DNA of 64,000 nucleotides, taken from NCBI RefSeq assembly GCF_000522505.1, contig NZ_AZMV01000002.1, forward strand, positions 336,080 to 400,079, in the 5' to 3' direction. Below, piece after piece: positions 1-8,858 of the stretch. Each line of letters begins with the position of its first letter. Positions within the stretch are counted from its first letter, which is position 1. The notes under the pieces were generated by a model. That model was not told where the DNA came from and did no database searches. It saw nothing but the letters and a program-made list of their open reading frames with translations. The stretch is from Bifidobacterium moukalabense DSM 27321. GTDB taxonomy: Bacteria; Actinomycetota; Actinomycetes; Actinomycetales; Bifidobacteriaceae. The position numbers were made by a program, and so were the translations under genes.

Positions 1-91
1 AGAAGTCACGGCCATCGGCAAGCGTGGTCGGGGTGATACGGATGTGTTCCTTCGCATATTCTCCAGGAGCATAGTTTGCGAATTCACTCAT
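1..91 (-). CDS. galT: galactose-1-phosphate uridylyltransferase, N-terminal fragment
   Basis: Only about 30 codons are inside the window and the gene runs off the left edge. The visible N-terminus (MSEFANYAPGEY, then KEHIRITPTTLADGRDF) resembles the start of bifidobacterial GalT as I remember it, the Leloir-type enzyme that exchanges UMP between UDP-glucose and galactose-1-phosphate. The start codon lies 5 bases after the stop of the DeoR-family regulator, so the two are probably co-transcribed. This regulator-galT order fits a galactose operon. The identification rests on a short N-terminus plus context, so it is moderate. Confidence 0.6.
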   Translation of the reverse strand, partial: MSEFANYAPGEYAKEHIRITPTTLADGRDF

Positions 92-96
92 GGTGA

Positions 97-900
97 TTAC
101 TCACTTTCCTGCATCTGCTCGGTCTGGTGCGCCAGCACGAGCTCTTTAACCAAATCCCTTGTTTTCCCAACCGAATCGGGATCGAGTCCATCATCGGTAA
201 TGACCGTGTCAACCTGATCGAAGCGTGCGAACAGCGACAACGACGTGCAGCTCCACTTGGTGTGATCGGTCAAAATTATCGTCCGATCGGCAATGTCCAT
301 CAATGCCATATCGGTCGCGGCCTCAAGCGAGTTCGGCATGAGGAAGCCGCGTGGAATGGACACGGAATGCGTGCCCAGGAATACGGTGTTGACGCGCAGG
401 GAGGCGACCACCTTGTCGGCGATCGGCCCTACCAGCGAGTTGGAACGGGTGGTCACGCCGCCGGTCACGATGACTTCCACGTCTTTCGATTCCAGCGCCT
501 GCACCAGTTCCGCCACGGGAATGGAATTGGTCAGGATGGTGATTCCGGAGGATTGCTGCGATTCGAGCAGATGCTGCGCGAACACGTAGGCGGTGGTGCC
601 GCCGCCGATGGCGATCACGTCACCGGGAGCCACGTATTTGATGGCTTCCTGCGCGATGGCGTCCTTAAGTCCGATGTCCATCTGCGACTTTACGGAGAAC
701 AGCGGCTCGCTCAGCAATGTGCTGGTGGTGACCGCGCCGCCGTGCACACGCTTGAGCAGGCCCTTGTCGGCCAAATCGGCGATATCACGGCGAATGGTCA
801 TGGCGGAGACGCCCAATTCCTTGGATAGCGCGGTAATACGAACCGCACCACGGGTGCGCAATCGGCTCAGTATCAGATGCTGACGTTGTGACGATATCAT
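97..900 (-). CDS. DeoR-family transcriptional regulator of the galactose operon
   Basis: 267 residues from the chosen ATG. The first ~60 residues form a DeoR-type winged helix-turn-helix (QRQHLILSRL, then AMTIRRDIADLADKGLLKRVHGGA). The rest is a DeoRC sugar-phosphate sensor domain with the GGTTAYVFAQ and TNSIPVAELV segments typical of the family. It sits directly upstream of galT, so it probably controls galactose genes in response to a phosphorylated sugar; that is inference. A GTG at 924 would add eight residues, but the ATG at 900 lies six bases after a GATAAT box with an extended TG, which points to a leaderless message starting at this ATG. Confidence 0.85.
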   Translation of the reverse strand: MISSQRQHLILSRLRTRGAVRITALSKELGVSAMTIRRDIADLADKGLLKRVHGGAVTTSTLLSEPLFSVKSQMDIGLKDAIAQEAIKYVAPGDVIAIGGGTTAYVFAQHLLESQQSSGITILTNSIPVAELVQALESKDVEVIVTGGVTTRSNSLVGPIADKVVASLRVNTVFLGTHSVSIPRGFLMPNSLEAATDMALMDIADRTIILTDHTKWSCTSLSLFARFDQVDTVITDDGLDPDSVGKTRDLVKELVLAHQTEQMQESE

Positions 901-906
901 TCGAAC

Positions 907-912
907 ATTATC
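907..912 (-). promoter_or_regulatory. -10 box of the DeoR regulator, leaderless arrangement
   Basis: On the minus strand an extended -10 (TG, one base, GATAAT) ends six bases before the ATG at 900. This puts the transcription start at or next to the start codon. No clear -35 hexamer is visible. Confidence 0.5.
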
Positions 913-955
913 GCACACGTTCACTCAAAATAAAAACTGGAATGAGCGTTTCGGG

Positions 956-975
956 CGTTTTTCGCAGTAAAAACG
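956..975. promoter_or_regulatory. inverted repeat upstream of the DeoR regulator
   Basis: CGTTTTT and AAAAACG face each other around a 6-base spacer, 32 bases upstream of the regulator's alternative GTG. It could be an operator for autoregulation or a weak terminator for the upstream glycosyltransferase gene. Nothing in the sequence decides between them. Confidence 0.3.
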
Positions 976-1117
976 TTAACCGATTACGGTCGAACCGCAC
1001 AAAACCGCACGTGTCATCGCACGTATCACTTCCACCCTAACGCGTTGAACGCGGCGCAATTTCGCCATGCGGTCTTCACCGCGCATGTGGATCGGTGACC
1101 TGCCGATATCCCACGAA

Positions 1118-1852
1118 TCACTTGCGGAGCAGTCTTCGCAGCCCCCAGACGGTGACGCGACGCATCGCTTCGACCACGATGGCATTGCTCATCTTCGACT
1201 TGCCCCGCACCCGATCCGGGAACACGATCGGCACTTCCACGATTCTTCCGCCGGCGGCCGCCACACGACGGGTCATGTCGATCTGGAACACATAGCCGTT
1301 CGCCTCGATCGCATCCAGGTCTAGGGCCCGCAACATCGACGCACGATAGGCGCGAAATCCAGCGGTCATATCACGGACGTCAATCCCCAGCATCGTTCGC
1401 GCATACCACGATCCGCCGCGCGAGATGAGATCACGGAACGCCGACCAGCCTTCCGTACGCCCGCCGTCCACGCGGCGCGAACCGATCACCAGGTCCGGTA
1501 CGGCACCGGAGGTCCCGCCTGCGAGCGCGTCCAGCAATTTCGGCAGATCCTGCGGTCGATGCGAGCCATCCATGTCCATTTCGCAGATCACATCGAAACC
1601 TTGGTTCAGCGCCCATGCGAAGCCAGCCAGATAGGCCGGTCCGAGACCGTTCTTCCCGGCGCGGTGCAGCACATGGATGCGCGGATCCTCAATCGCCATT
1701 CGGTCGGCCAGCTCGCCGGTGCCATCGGGGGAACCGTCGTCGACGATCAGGATCTCAACCGACGGGCGGCATGCGAAGATCCCGCCGATGGTCGGACGCA
1801 GGTTCTCCAACTCGTTGTAGGTGGGCATCACCACGCAGGTTCGTTCCGTCAT
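1118..1852 (-). CDS. polyprenol-phosphate mannosyltransferase-like GT2 enzyme
   Basis: 244 residues, a single GT2 catalytic domain without membrane helices. It has VVMPTYNELENL at the N-terminus, the nucleotide-binding LIVDDGSPDGTG, the DMDGSHRPQDLP motif (DxD region) and TAGFRAYRASML near residue 165. These are the marks of the DPM1/Ppm1 family, which moves mannose from GDP-mannose to polyprenyl phosphate at the inner membrane face. In actinobacteria the product feeds lipoglycan or protein mannosylation. No acyltransferase partner (Lnt-like) is fused or adjacent. It stands alone between the DeoR regulator and pyrD, on the minus strand. Sugar specificity is not proven by sequence. Confidence 0.85.
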   Translation of the reverse strand: MTERTCVVMPTYNELENLRPTIGGIFACRPSVEILIVDDGSPDGTGELADRMAIEDPRIHVLHRAGKNGLGPAYLAGFAWALNQGFDVICEMDMDGSHRPQDLPKLLDALAGGTSGAVPDLVIGSRRVDGGRTEGWSAFRDLISRGGSWYARTMLGIDVRDMTAGFRAYRASMLRALDLDAIEANGYVFQIDMTRRVAAAGGRIVEVPIVFPDRVRGKSKMSNAIVVEAMRRVTVWGLRRLLRK

Positions 1853-2104
1853 CGCCGCACCTCCTCACGCAACAATCCAACTCACCATATCATTCAAACC
1901 GTCGGTTCGGTACCGTTTCAACCCGAGAAGCGGCTTGGAATCAACCCAGAGCAACGTCCGGCCGTCCCCGGCCGTCGCCACGCCTCGGAAAGCAGTTGAA
2001 GACCAATCCGGAACGGCGCGAAAGCCACCATTCCATCACTCCGATCCGGCATTTATCCATCGCCGGTTGAAGATTCCTCCCCAACGGTGCGAAAATAGTG
2101 AACC

Positions 2105-3253
2105 ATGGCATATGTTTCTGAAAATTTCTGGCACGACGCGGTGAACAAGGCCACCACGGACCTTTTCACCTTCGGATACAAGCACGTCATCAAGCCGTAC
2201 TTCGTCTTCAACCACCAGCCCGATGTGGCGCACGATCAGATGATCGAATTCTGCAAGGTCACCAAGAACATTCCGCCGCTGATGTGGCTATGCCGCGAAA
2301 TGCTCAACTATACCGACCCGGTGCTCGAAACGAACGTGATGGGCATCGACTTCGCCAATCCATTCGGTCTTTCCGCAGGTCTCGACAAGAACTGCGAGAT
2401 GCCGGTGCTCATGGATAATGTCGGTTTCGGTTTCGAAACGGTCGGCTCCACCACCTCACGTCCTTGCCCTGGCAATGAAAAGCCGTGGTTCCACCGCCTG
2501 CCCGAATACGATTCGATGATGGTGCATGTCGGTCTTGCCAACGACGGTTCGGAGCAGGTGATCCCACGCGCCGAACATGCCTGGCATGATGCGAAGAGCA
2601 TGCAGGTCTCGATTTCCATCGCCCGCACGAACGATGATAAGACCGGCGACCTTGACGAGGGCATCGAGGACTACTGCATTTCGATGCGCCGTGCGGCAGG
2701 CCGTTCCGCCATGGTGGAGGTGAACATCTCCTGCCCGAACACGATGGCCGGCGAACCGTTCAACGAAAGTCCCGAGGCACTCGACAGACTGTTCACCGAG
2801 CTCGACAGGATCGACCGTCCCCAGCCGACGCTCGTGAAGATGCCGTTGAACAAGAGCTGGGCCGAGTTCAGGGATCTGCTTGAGGTGCTTTCCGAACATA
2901 ATGTGCAGGGACTGTCGATTGCGAACCTGCAGAAGGACCGCACCGGCATGGAGATTCCGCGCGACTGGGAGGGCGGCCTGTCCGGCTCCCCCTGCTATGC
3001 GGCCAGCAATGCGATGATCAGGCAGACCTATCGTGAGTACGGCGACCGTTTCGCCATCGCAGGCATCGGAGGCGTCTTCACGCCGAAGCAGGCTTACGAG
3101 AAGATTCGTTCCGGATCAAGCCTGGTCATGTTCATCAGCGCCCTGATGTATCGCGGGCCACAGCAGATCACCGTGTTGAAGCGCGGCCTTGCCGAGCTGC
3201 TCAAGCGTGACGGTTTCGATCACGTCAGCCAGGCCGTCGGCATCGATGCGTAG
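2105..3253 (+). CDS. pyrD: dihydroorotate dehydrogenase, class 2 architecture with cysteine in the active-site motif
   Basis: 382 residues. It oxidises dihydroorotate to orotate with FMN in pyrimidine synthesis. Residues ~1-75 form an N-terminal extension like the membrane-associating helices of class 2 (quinone-linked) enzymes. The barrel then begins with MGIDFANPFGLSAGLDKN, also class 2-like. The active-site motif, however, reads NISCPN at residues 207-212; class 2 enzymes normally have serine here and class 1 enzymes cysteine. The C-terminal phosphate-binding part (GLSGSP, IAGIGG, MFISALMYRGP) is conserved. The gene stands alone, with its neighbours on the opposite strand. No strong Shine-Dalgarno is seen. 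Confidence 0.88.
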   Translation: MAYVSENFWHDAVNKATTDLFTFGYKHVIKPYFVFNHQPDVAHDQMIEFCKVTKNIPPLMWLCREMLNYTDPVLETNVMGIDFANPFGLSAGLDKNCEMPVLMDNVGFGFETVGSTTSRPCPGNEKPWFHRLPEYDSMMVHVGLANDGSEQVIPRAEHAWHDAKSMQVSISIARTNDDKTGDLDEGIEDYCISMRRAAGRSAMVEVNISCPNTMAGEPFNESPEALDRLFTELDRIDRPQPTLVKMPLNKSWAEFRDLLEVLSEHNVQGLSIANLQKDRTGMEIPRDWEGGLSGSPCYAASNAMIRQTYREYGDRFAIAGIGGVFTPKQAYEKIRSGSSLVMFISALMYRGPQQITVLKRGLAELLKRDGFDHVSQAVGIDA

Positions 3254-3270
3254 GTGAGTGCGTGAACCGT

Positions 3271-3292
3271 GGGAGGGCGGCGCCGCCCTCCC
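3271..3292. terminator. perfect 22-bp palindrome after pyrD
   Basis: GGGAGGGCGGC is followed immediately by its exact complement, 17 bases after the pyrD stop. It lies between two convergent genes and could terminate both. No T-tract follows, so intrinsic termination is not certain. Confidence 0.5.
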
Positions 3293-3364
3293 GCTCGTTC
3301 ATCCGCACGCAATCTTCCTGACGACCGTCACCTTTGCAGGCGCGGGTCGTCTCCGAGGAGATGA

Positions 3365-4495
3365 TCAGCGGAAGGCACCCCGTACATACTGCGCCGGATA
3401 CGGCGCCTCCTCGATCGATATGCCCAGCTTGTTCGCCGCACGCAACGGCCAGTACGGATCGCGCAATGCCGCACGTCCGATTTCGATGACATCCGCCTGC
3501 CCGGCCTTCAGCACCTTCTCCGCCTGCTTCGGCTTGGTGATGAGTCCCACCGCCGTCACCGGAATGTCGGCGCGTGAACGGATCTGTTCGGAGAACGGCA
3601 CCTGATAGCCCGGTTTGACCGGGATGGTCACGCCTGGAATGAGACCTCCCGTGGATACATCCACCAAGTCGACCCCATGTTCCTTCAGCACCTTGGCCAG
3701 ATCGACGCTCTGATCGAGATCCCATCCGCCCGCGGCCCAATCGGTGGCGGAGATGCGCACCAGCACCGGCATATCGTCGGGGATGACGGTGCGCACCGCC
3801 TCCACCACGTCGACTAGTATGCGAATGCGGTTCTCGAAGGATCCGCCGTATTCATCCTCGCGTTCGTTGATCAGCGGATCGAGGAATTGCGACAGCAGAT
3901 AGCCGTGGGCCGCATGGATCTGCACGGCATCGAAGCCGATATCGTAGGCGCGCCATGCGGCATCGCGGAACTGCGCCACAATCGTATGGATCTCATCCAC
4001 GCCCAACGCACGCGGGGCACGTAACGAACCGTATGCGTTCGCACTCGGGCATACGGTCCGCCATCCGCCGAACTCCTCCGGTACGCTCTCGCCGTCGAAC
4101 CCCACGGCGAAACAGCCTGTGGAGGCCTTGCGGCCGGCATGGTTGAGCTGCACGGCCATGGTAGCGCCGGCGGCTTTGGCATCCGCTACGATCCATCGCC
4201 ACGCGTCCATCTGGTCGTCGCTCCACAGGCCCAGATCGCAGGGCGAGATGCGCCCCTCGGGTGCCACTGCGGTGGATTCCATGATGATCATGCCGAAACC
4301 GCCCATGGCACGCGACACATAGTGCTGGTAGTGGAATGGCGTGGGGCGGCCGTCCTGCGCGAACGCCGAATACGTATCCATCGGCGGCAGCCAGATGCGG
4401 TTGCGCACGGTCACGCCACGCAGGGTCATCGGCTCGAACAGACGCGCCGGCCCCTTCTTCTTGTCCTTCTTCTTGGATTTCTCGACGTCACCCAT
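3365..4495 (-). CDS. Old Yellow Enzyme family NAD(P)H:flavin oxidoreductase (YqjM/NamA-like)
   Basis: 376 residues, an FMN-dependent TIM barrel of the YqjM class that reduces activated C=C bonds with NAD(P)H. Family motifs are easy to follow: RISPCDLGLWSDDQ, QLNHAGRK, the histidine pair in QIHAAHGYLLSQFLDP, DEYGGSFENR, VRISATDW and IEIGRAALRDPYWP. YqjM itself has a flavin-tuning cysteine in SPMCMYS; here the segment reads PPMDTYS, with aspartate at residue 40. The first 15 residues are a lysine-rich tail absent from YqjM. A GGTGGAG sequence just before the ATG supports the start. The physiological substrate is unknown. Confidence 0.9.
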   Translation of the reverse strand: MGDVEKSKKKDKKKGPARLFEPMTLRGVTVRNRIWLPPMDTYSAFAQDGRPTPFHYQHYVSRAMGGFGMIIMESTAVAPEGRISPCDLGLWSDDQMDAWRWIVADAKAAGATMAVQLNHAGRKASTGCFAVGFDGESVPEEFGGWRTVCPSANAYGSLRAPRALGVDEIHTIVAQFRDAAWRAYDIGFDAVQIHAAHGYLLSQFLDPLINEREDEYGGSFENRIRILVDVVEAVRTVIPDDMPVLVRISATDWAAGGWDLDQSVDLAKVLKEHGVDLVDVSTGGLIPGVTIPVKPGYQVPFSEQIRSRADIPVTAVGLITKPKQAEKVLKAGQADVIEIGRAALRDPYWPLRAANKLGISIEEAPYPAQYVRGAFR

Positions 4496-4584
4496 GACTC
4501 CACCTCTCTATAGTTCACACAGCGTTACCGTTCGGATCATGCCGATCGCCGGCATCCACCCGGCCTTACCTGCATTCTAGGCAG

Positions 4585-4610
4585 AACGCCCGCCGGTTGG
4601 GGCGGGCGTT
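4585..4610 (-). terminator. hairpin terminator after the class A PBP
   Basis: A perfect 10-bp stem (AACGCCCGCC and its complement) with a 6-base loop begins 47 bases beyond the PBP stop codon. The T-tract is poor, so strength is uncertain. Confidence 0.5.
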
Positions 4611-4656
4611 CATGGACTGTTCACTTTCGCAAAGTGACATCAGCATACGATCGGAT

Positions 4657-6915
4657 CTACTGATCCTCTTGCTGCTGATTGGTATCCTGTTGGGTCTGCT
4701 GCTCCTGTTCCTGCGTTTGCGTCTGTGTCTGCTCCTTTTGCTGTCCGGAGGATTTCTTCGTCGTGGTGTACTGTGCCGCAGGTTGTCCGTAGTCGTTGTC
4801 TATCGGAGCATTGATCGCCGCCAGATAGGTGTTCATGAACTCCTTCCAGGCAGGGGTGGCGATGTACATGCCGTACCAGTTCGAATGGTATACACCGTTG
4901 ATGGTCTTGTAGTCGAAGGTGTTGTGGATCGGATCCTGCGCATCGGCCACGGCCACGAATGCGGCCACCTGATTCGGCACAAAGCCTGCCGTGGTCATCA
5001 CCGTATTCTCATTCGTACCGGTTTTCGCGAAGGTCTTGCGGCCATTGTCGAGCTGTGTGGTGGCGGCCTCGCCGCCGGAGACCACGACGCCTTGGTTCAG
5101 GGCGTATGCGGTGGTCTGCGCGATTTCCGAGCTGATCGCCTGATGGCAGTTCGCGGACGGCACCTTCACATCGGAGCCGCTGCGATCGGTCACCTTGGTG
5201 ATGGCGATGGGCGTGCACTCCACACCGTTGGCGCCGAGCGTGGCGTATACGTTCGCCATGGTGAGCGGCGATGCCTGCACGGTACCGATGGTCATTGGCG
5301 GCTGGAACGAATTCGCCGAGTAGATGTCGGTGGCGTTTGCGGTCGCGTTATGGTAGCCCATCTCCTTGGCGGCGTCCGCAATGGCGCACAGGCCGATCGT
5401 CGAAGCCATTGAGGCCTGCGTGGTGTTATGGGATCTGATCAGGCCCTGCAGCGGGGTTTCCGGTGAGGTGGTGCCTCCACCGGAATTCTGCACGCTCCAT
5501 GCCCGACCGGTGAAGTAGTAGTCGTTGCAGCTGAATTTCGACATCGCATAGCTTGTGGAGGTGGTCAACGACTCGTTGATGGAATGGCCTTGCTGCATCC
5601 AGGCCACCAGATTGATCGGCTTCCATGTGGAACCGACGTTGAAGCCCATGCCACCGCCGTCTTCCTCGTCGACCATGTAGTTCATCGACGTCTTGGTCTC
5701 GTCGTTCTTCGCATCATCGGTCGCATCGTAGGTTCGGTTGATGCCGAAGGCCAGTATCTCGCCCGTGCCGGGTTTTATGGCCGCTATCATCACTTCGAAG
5801 CCTGTCGGATCGTCAGCCGGTATGGTGTCGTTCGCCGCCTTCATGGCCGCATCGTTGGCGTTCTGGTCGAGCGTGGTCACGATTTTCAGGCCGCCTTCCT
5901 TCAGCAGCTTTTCACGTGCCTCGCTGTCCTTGCCGAAGGCCTTGTTCTTCAGGATCTGATTGACCACATACGAGCAGAAGAAGCCGGTGTTGTTGGCGGC
6001 CGCCTGGCATCCGGAACTGACGTCCTGAATGTTCAGCGTGTCTTTCAGAGGCGTATTGACGGCCTCCTTGTATTCCTTCTCGCTGGAAATGAACCCCTGA
6101 TCGTACATCAGCTTGAGCACGATGTTGCGCTGATGCTCGGCCTCCTCCTGATTGGCCTCCACGGAGGGGTCGAAGTTCTGGGGATTCTTGGTGATTGCCG
6201 CGATGGTCGCCGCCTGCACCACGTTCAGGTCGGCGGCGGATACGTTGAAGTAGCGTTTTGCCGCCATCTCGACGCCGCATAGGCTGTTACGGCCGAACTG
6301 CGCGATGTTGAGATAGCCCTGCAGGATCTCCGCCTTGGAGTATTTCTTCTCGATCTGCACCGCGATGAGCATCTCCCGCAGCTTTCGTGCGATGGTGTCT
6401 TCGGATGCATGGTATTCGGAGATCGGATCGTCGTCCTCTCGGGCCTGGGTGGCCAGTACGTTCTTCACATACTGCTGGGTCAGGGTCGAACCGCCCTGCT
6501 GGTCACCGCCCTTGAGATATGTCTGGACGAATGCGCGGAGCACGCCCTGCACGTCCACGCCGGAGTGGTCGAAGAATCGCTTGTCCTCTCGGGCCACGAC
6601 CGCCTGCTGCATGGCCTTGGAGATCTTCTTCAACGGCACCACTTCACGATTCTGCGTATAGAAATCAGCGAATTCGGTCTTACCGTCGTTGTAGTAGAAG
6701 GTGGAGCGCTGCGGCAGGCTGGTCACATCGAAATCAATGCCCTCCACCGTCAGCGATGGAATCACCGCCTTGGCCACGCTGTTCGCTCCGAGCACGGCAG
6801 GCAGGAGGAACACACTGGTCGCGACGCCGCCACCCACACAGAGCGTGATGTAGGCAAGCACCAGTGTAAGCACACGTCGAGCAGTCAAAGTCTTCTTCTT
6901 GGGCATGTTGCCCAT
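4657..6915 (-). CDS. bifunctional class A penicillin-binding protein
   Basis: 752 residues. An N-terminal anchor helix (residues ~14-45) is followed by a GT51 glycosyltransferase domain with the catalytic glutamate in VVAREDKRFFDHSG (E110), GGSTLTQQY (141-149) and KKYSKAEILQGYLN. The transpeptidase domain has the nucleophile motif STWK (~residue 427), SHN (~494) and KTGT (~630). It polymerises lipid II and cross-links the glycan strands on the outer face of the membrane. The last ~50 residues are a Q/T-rich tail, probably disordered. The start could also be the ATG three codons later. It is a single gene with its own terminator. Confidence 0.95.
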   Translation of the reverse strand: MGNMPKKKTLTARRVLTLVLAYITLCVGGGVATSVFLLPAVLGANSVAKAVIPSLTVEGIDFDVTSLPQRSTFYYNDGKTEFADFYTQNREVVPLKKISKAMQQAVVAREDKRFFDHSGVDVQGVLRAFVQTYLKGGDQQGGSTLTQQYVKNVLATQAREDDDPISEYHASEDTIARKLREMLIAVQIEKKYSKAEILQGYLNIAQFGRNSLCGVEMAAKRYFNVSAADLNVVQAATIAAITKNPQNFDPSVEANQEEAEHQRNIVLKLMYDQGFISSEKEYKEAVNTPLKDTLNIQDVSSGCQAAANNTGFFCSYVVNQILKNKAFGKDSEAREKLLKEGGLKIVTTLDQNANDAAMKAANDTIPADDPTGFEVMIAAIKPGTGEILAFGINRTYDATDDAKNDETKTSMNYMVDEEDGGGMGFNVGSTWKPINLVAWMQQGHSINESLTTSTSYAMSKFSCNDYYFTGRAWSVQNSGGGTTSPETPLQGLIRSHNTTQASMASTIGLCAIADAAKEMGYHNATANATDIYSANSFQPPMTIGTVQASPLTMANVYATLGANGVECTPIAITKVTDRSGSDVKVPSANCHQAISSEIAQTTAYALNQGVVVSGGEAATTQLDNGRKTFAKTGTNENTVMTTAGFVPNQVAAFVAVADAQDPIHNTFDYKTINGVYHSNWYGMYIATPAWKEFMNTYLAAINAPIDNDYGQPAAQYTTTKKSSGQQKEQTQTQTQEQEQQTQQDTNQQQEDQ

Positions 6916-7020
6916 TCTAAAGTGGCGGGTATACTAATCAACTTCACGCCCACAGCCGTCACGGGTTCATCACATACCGGCGCGAATCTCAAAAAATGCT
7001 GAAAACAAGCCGAAAAATCA

Positions 7021-7740
7021 CTACCTGCGCGACCTGCGAATCAGCATGCCCGGCTGATAGATGACGATCGAGCGGCCTTCGCGCGCGATCCACCCGCGAT
7101 TGGCGAAATCCATCAGCGCCTTGTTCACCGTTTCGCGTGAGGAACCGACCAGCTGGGCCATCTCCTCCTGCGTCAGATCATGCGGCACCTTCAGGCCGGC
7201 CTCCACCGGTTCGCCGAACCGCGATGCCAGATTCAGCAAGGTCTTCGCCAGCCGACCGGGCACATCCATGAACACCAAGTCGGAGATGCGCTCATTATTG
7301 GCGCGCATGCGGTGCGCCAGCACCTGCAGCATGTCCACGGCCACGCGCGGATGCTCGTCAAGCCAGGCGAACAGCGCGTCATGCTCCAACCAGACCACCC
7401 GCGTACCGTTCGTCATCGCCACCGCGGAGGCCGTACGCGGTCCGCCGTGAGGATCGAACACCGGAATCTCGCCCAGCAGCTCGCCGTATGCGTGAATGCT
7501 CAACAGCTGCACACGCCTGTCGGAGGATTGCCGGATCAGTTTGACGCGCCCCTCCTCCAGCACGTACATGCGGTGGTCGGTGTCACCCTCGCGAAAGATG
7601 AAATCGCCCTTGCCGTATTCCGCATGCTGCAGATGCGGCAACAGCTCCTCGGCCTCATCCTTGGACACCTGCTTGAACAGTGCGGTGTGCAGCAGCGTCG
7701 TGCTTTCGTCGTGGATTCCGTTCGGCGTGGCCACACCCAT
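7021..7740 (-). CDS. Crp/Fnr-family transcriptional regulator (GlxR-like)
   Basis: 239 residues from the chosen ATG. The N-terminal cyclic-nucleotide-binding fold contains YGKGDFIFREGDTDHRMYVLEEG and GELLGEIPVFDPHGGPRTASA (phosphate-binding cassette). The C-terminal helix-turn-helix is LTQEEMAQLVGSSRETVNKA. This is the actinobacterial GlxR/Crp layout; the effector is probably cAMP but cannot be read from sequence. An ATG at 7776 would add 12 residues, but only the ATG at 7740 has a well-placed GGAGGT. It follows the lipoate-ligase gene closely, though a TACAAT box overlapping the end of that gene may give it its own promoter. Confidence 0.88.
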   Translation of the reverse strand: MGVATPNGIHDESTTLLHTALFKQVSKDEAEELLPHLQHAEYGKGDFIFREGDTDHRMYVLEEGRVKLIRQSSDRRVQLLSIHAYGELLGEIPVFDPHGGPRTASAVAMTNGTRVVWLEHDALFAWLDEHPRVAVDMLQVLAHRMRANNERISDLVFMDVPGRLAKTLLNLASRFGEPVEAGLKVPHDLTQEEMAQLVGSSRETVNKALMDFANRGWIAREGRSIVIYQPGMLIRRSRR

Positions 7741-7781
7741 CGCACCTCCATCTTCAGTCGGATCGCCCTCGACCATTCGCG

Positions 7782-8858
7782 CTATATTGTAACGCGCCTG
7801 GCCGCGGCAGTCAGATGATCCACCACCGCCTCACGGCTCATGCCGGTCTGCGAGCGCATCGGATCGACGCGCTTTACCGCCGATTTCACGGCCTTATCCG
7901 ACATTTTCTCGCGTGACACATTCAACACGCGCATCATTTTCTCGCCGTCGATGTCGTAGGCGAGCGTCACGTGATGCAGTATCGCGCCGGGGCCTGCGCC
8001 TGCCGGTGGGAATCTGCGTTGCGCGGCCCCGCCGATCTTGCCGTGCTGCGATGCGATGTCGTTCAATCCGGTGAATCGCACGTCCAGGCCAAGTTCGCGC
8101 AGTGCCACGACAAGCCAATAGTCACACAGCCTATAGGAGCCTTCGACGCTCACGCCCTTGGCGAAATCCGTCGGCGCGTACAGCGAGTAGGTGATGGTGT
8201 TGCCCGGTTCGATGAACATCGCACCACCGCCGGTGCAGCGCCGTACCACCTGAATGCCTTCGGCCCGCGCAGCCTGTTCGTTGACCTCGTCCGGCAACGA
8301 CTGGAATTTGCCGATCACCACGGCCGGAGCGGCCCATTCCCAGATGCGCAGGGTCGCCTCACGTCTGCCGGCCGCCACGTCGCGGGCCCACTGTTGGTCC
8401 GTCTCCATCTGCTCCTGCGGGCCGCGCGGCACGTCATGCAGGATGACCGGCTTGAGATTGCGCCATCTGTCGGCGCATTCCTCCGCCGACAGTTCGCCGA
8501 ATTCGCCGTCCGTCGGAATGTGGTGCGATGCCTGCGATGGTACGGTCCGCGTCTGATGCGGCGCCTGCGGTTCCCGTTGCCGCGGAACCTGACCGTCCTG
8601 CGCGACGGCCCTGTGAAAGGCCGTTTCGATTCCCTGCATGCTCATGCCGACCAGTGTGACATCCGGATATCGTTGCGGAATATCGACGATCGGCCGCCCT
8701 TCGAGCAATGCCCGCCCGATCTCCAGCAGCATCTCGCGGGAACGGGCCTCATTGCCGTCCATGAAGAAATCGCCGTCGATATGGCAGTACCCATCGCAAA
8801 GCCGGGCGGTAACCCCTACGAGTTTACCGCCCGGCTGCTTGTATATGCCTCTGCCCAT
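7782..8858 (-). CDS. lplA: lipoate-protein ligase with N-terminally fused accessory domain
   Basis: 358 residues. The catalytic domain (after ~residue 125) has RRCTGGGAMFIEPGNTITYS, the lipoyl-AMP site, and LNDIASQHGKIGGAAQRR, with the lysine that contacts the adenylate. Residues ~1-85 (GKLVGVTARL, IDGDFFMD, LLEIGRALLEGRP) look like the small accessory domain that normally follows the catalytic domain or is a separate LplB subunit; here it comes first, joined by a Q/P/R-rich linker. The ATG shares one base with the TGA of the TM2 gene (TGATG), so translation is probably coupled. A likely client is GcvH at 14,949. Confidence 0.85.
   Translation of the reverse strand: MGRGIYKQPGGKLVGVTARLCDGYCHIDGDFFMDGNEARSREMLLEIGRALLEGRPIVDIPQRYPDVTLVGMSMQGIETAFHRAVAQDGQVPRQREPQAPHQTRTVPSQASHHIPTDGEFGELSAEECADRWRNLKPVILHDVPRGPQEQMETDQQWARDVAAGRREATLRIWEWAAPAVVIGKFQSLPDEVNEQAARAEGIQVVRRCTGGGAMFIEPGNTITYSLYAPTDFAKGVSVEGSYRLCDYWLVVALRELGLDVRFTGLNDIASQHGKIGGAAQRRFPPAGAGPGAILHHVTLAYDIDGEKMMRVLNVSREKMSDKAVKSAVKRVDPMRSQTGMSREAVVDHLTAAARRVTI

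Noticed and set aside
127..828. Long plus-strand open frame opposite the DeoR gene, and many like it elsewhere
   Set aside because: Shadow frames of GC-rich genes: no family motifs and biased Arg/His-rich composition.
3225..3740. Minus-strand open frame overlapping the 3' end of the Old Yellow Enzyme gene
   Set aside because: Gly/Arg-rich composition, wrong frame against a clear conserved protein.
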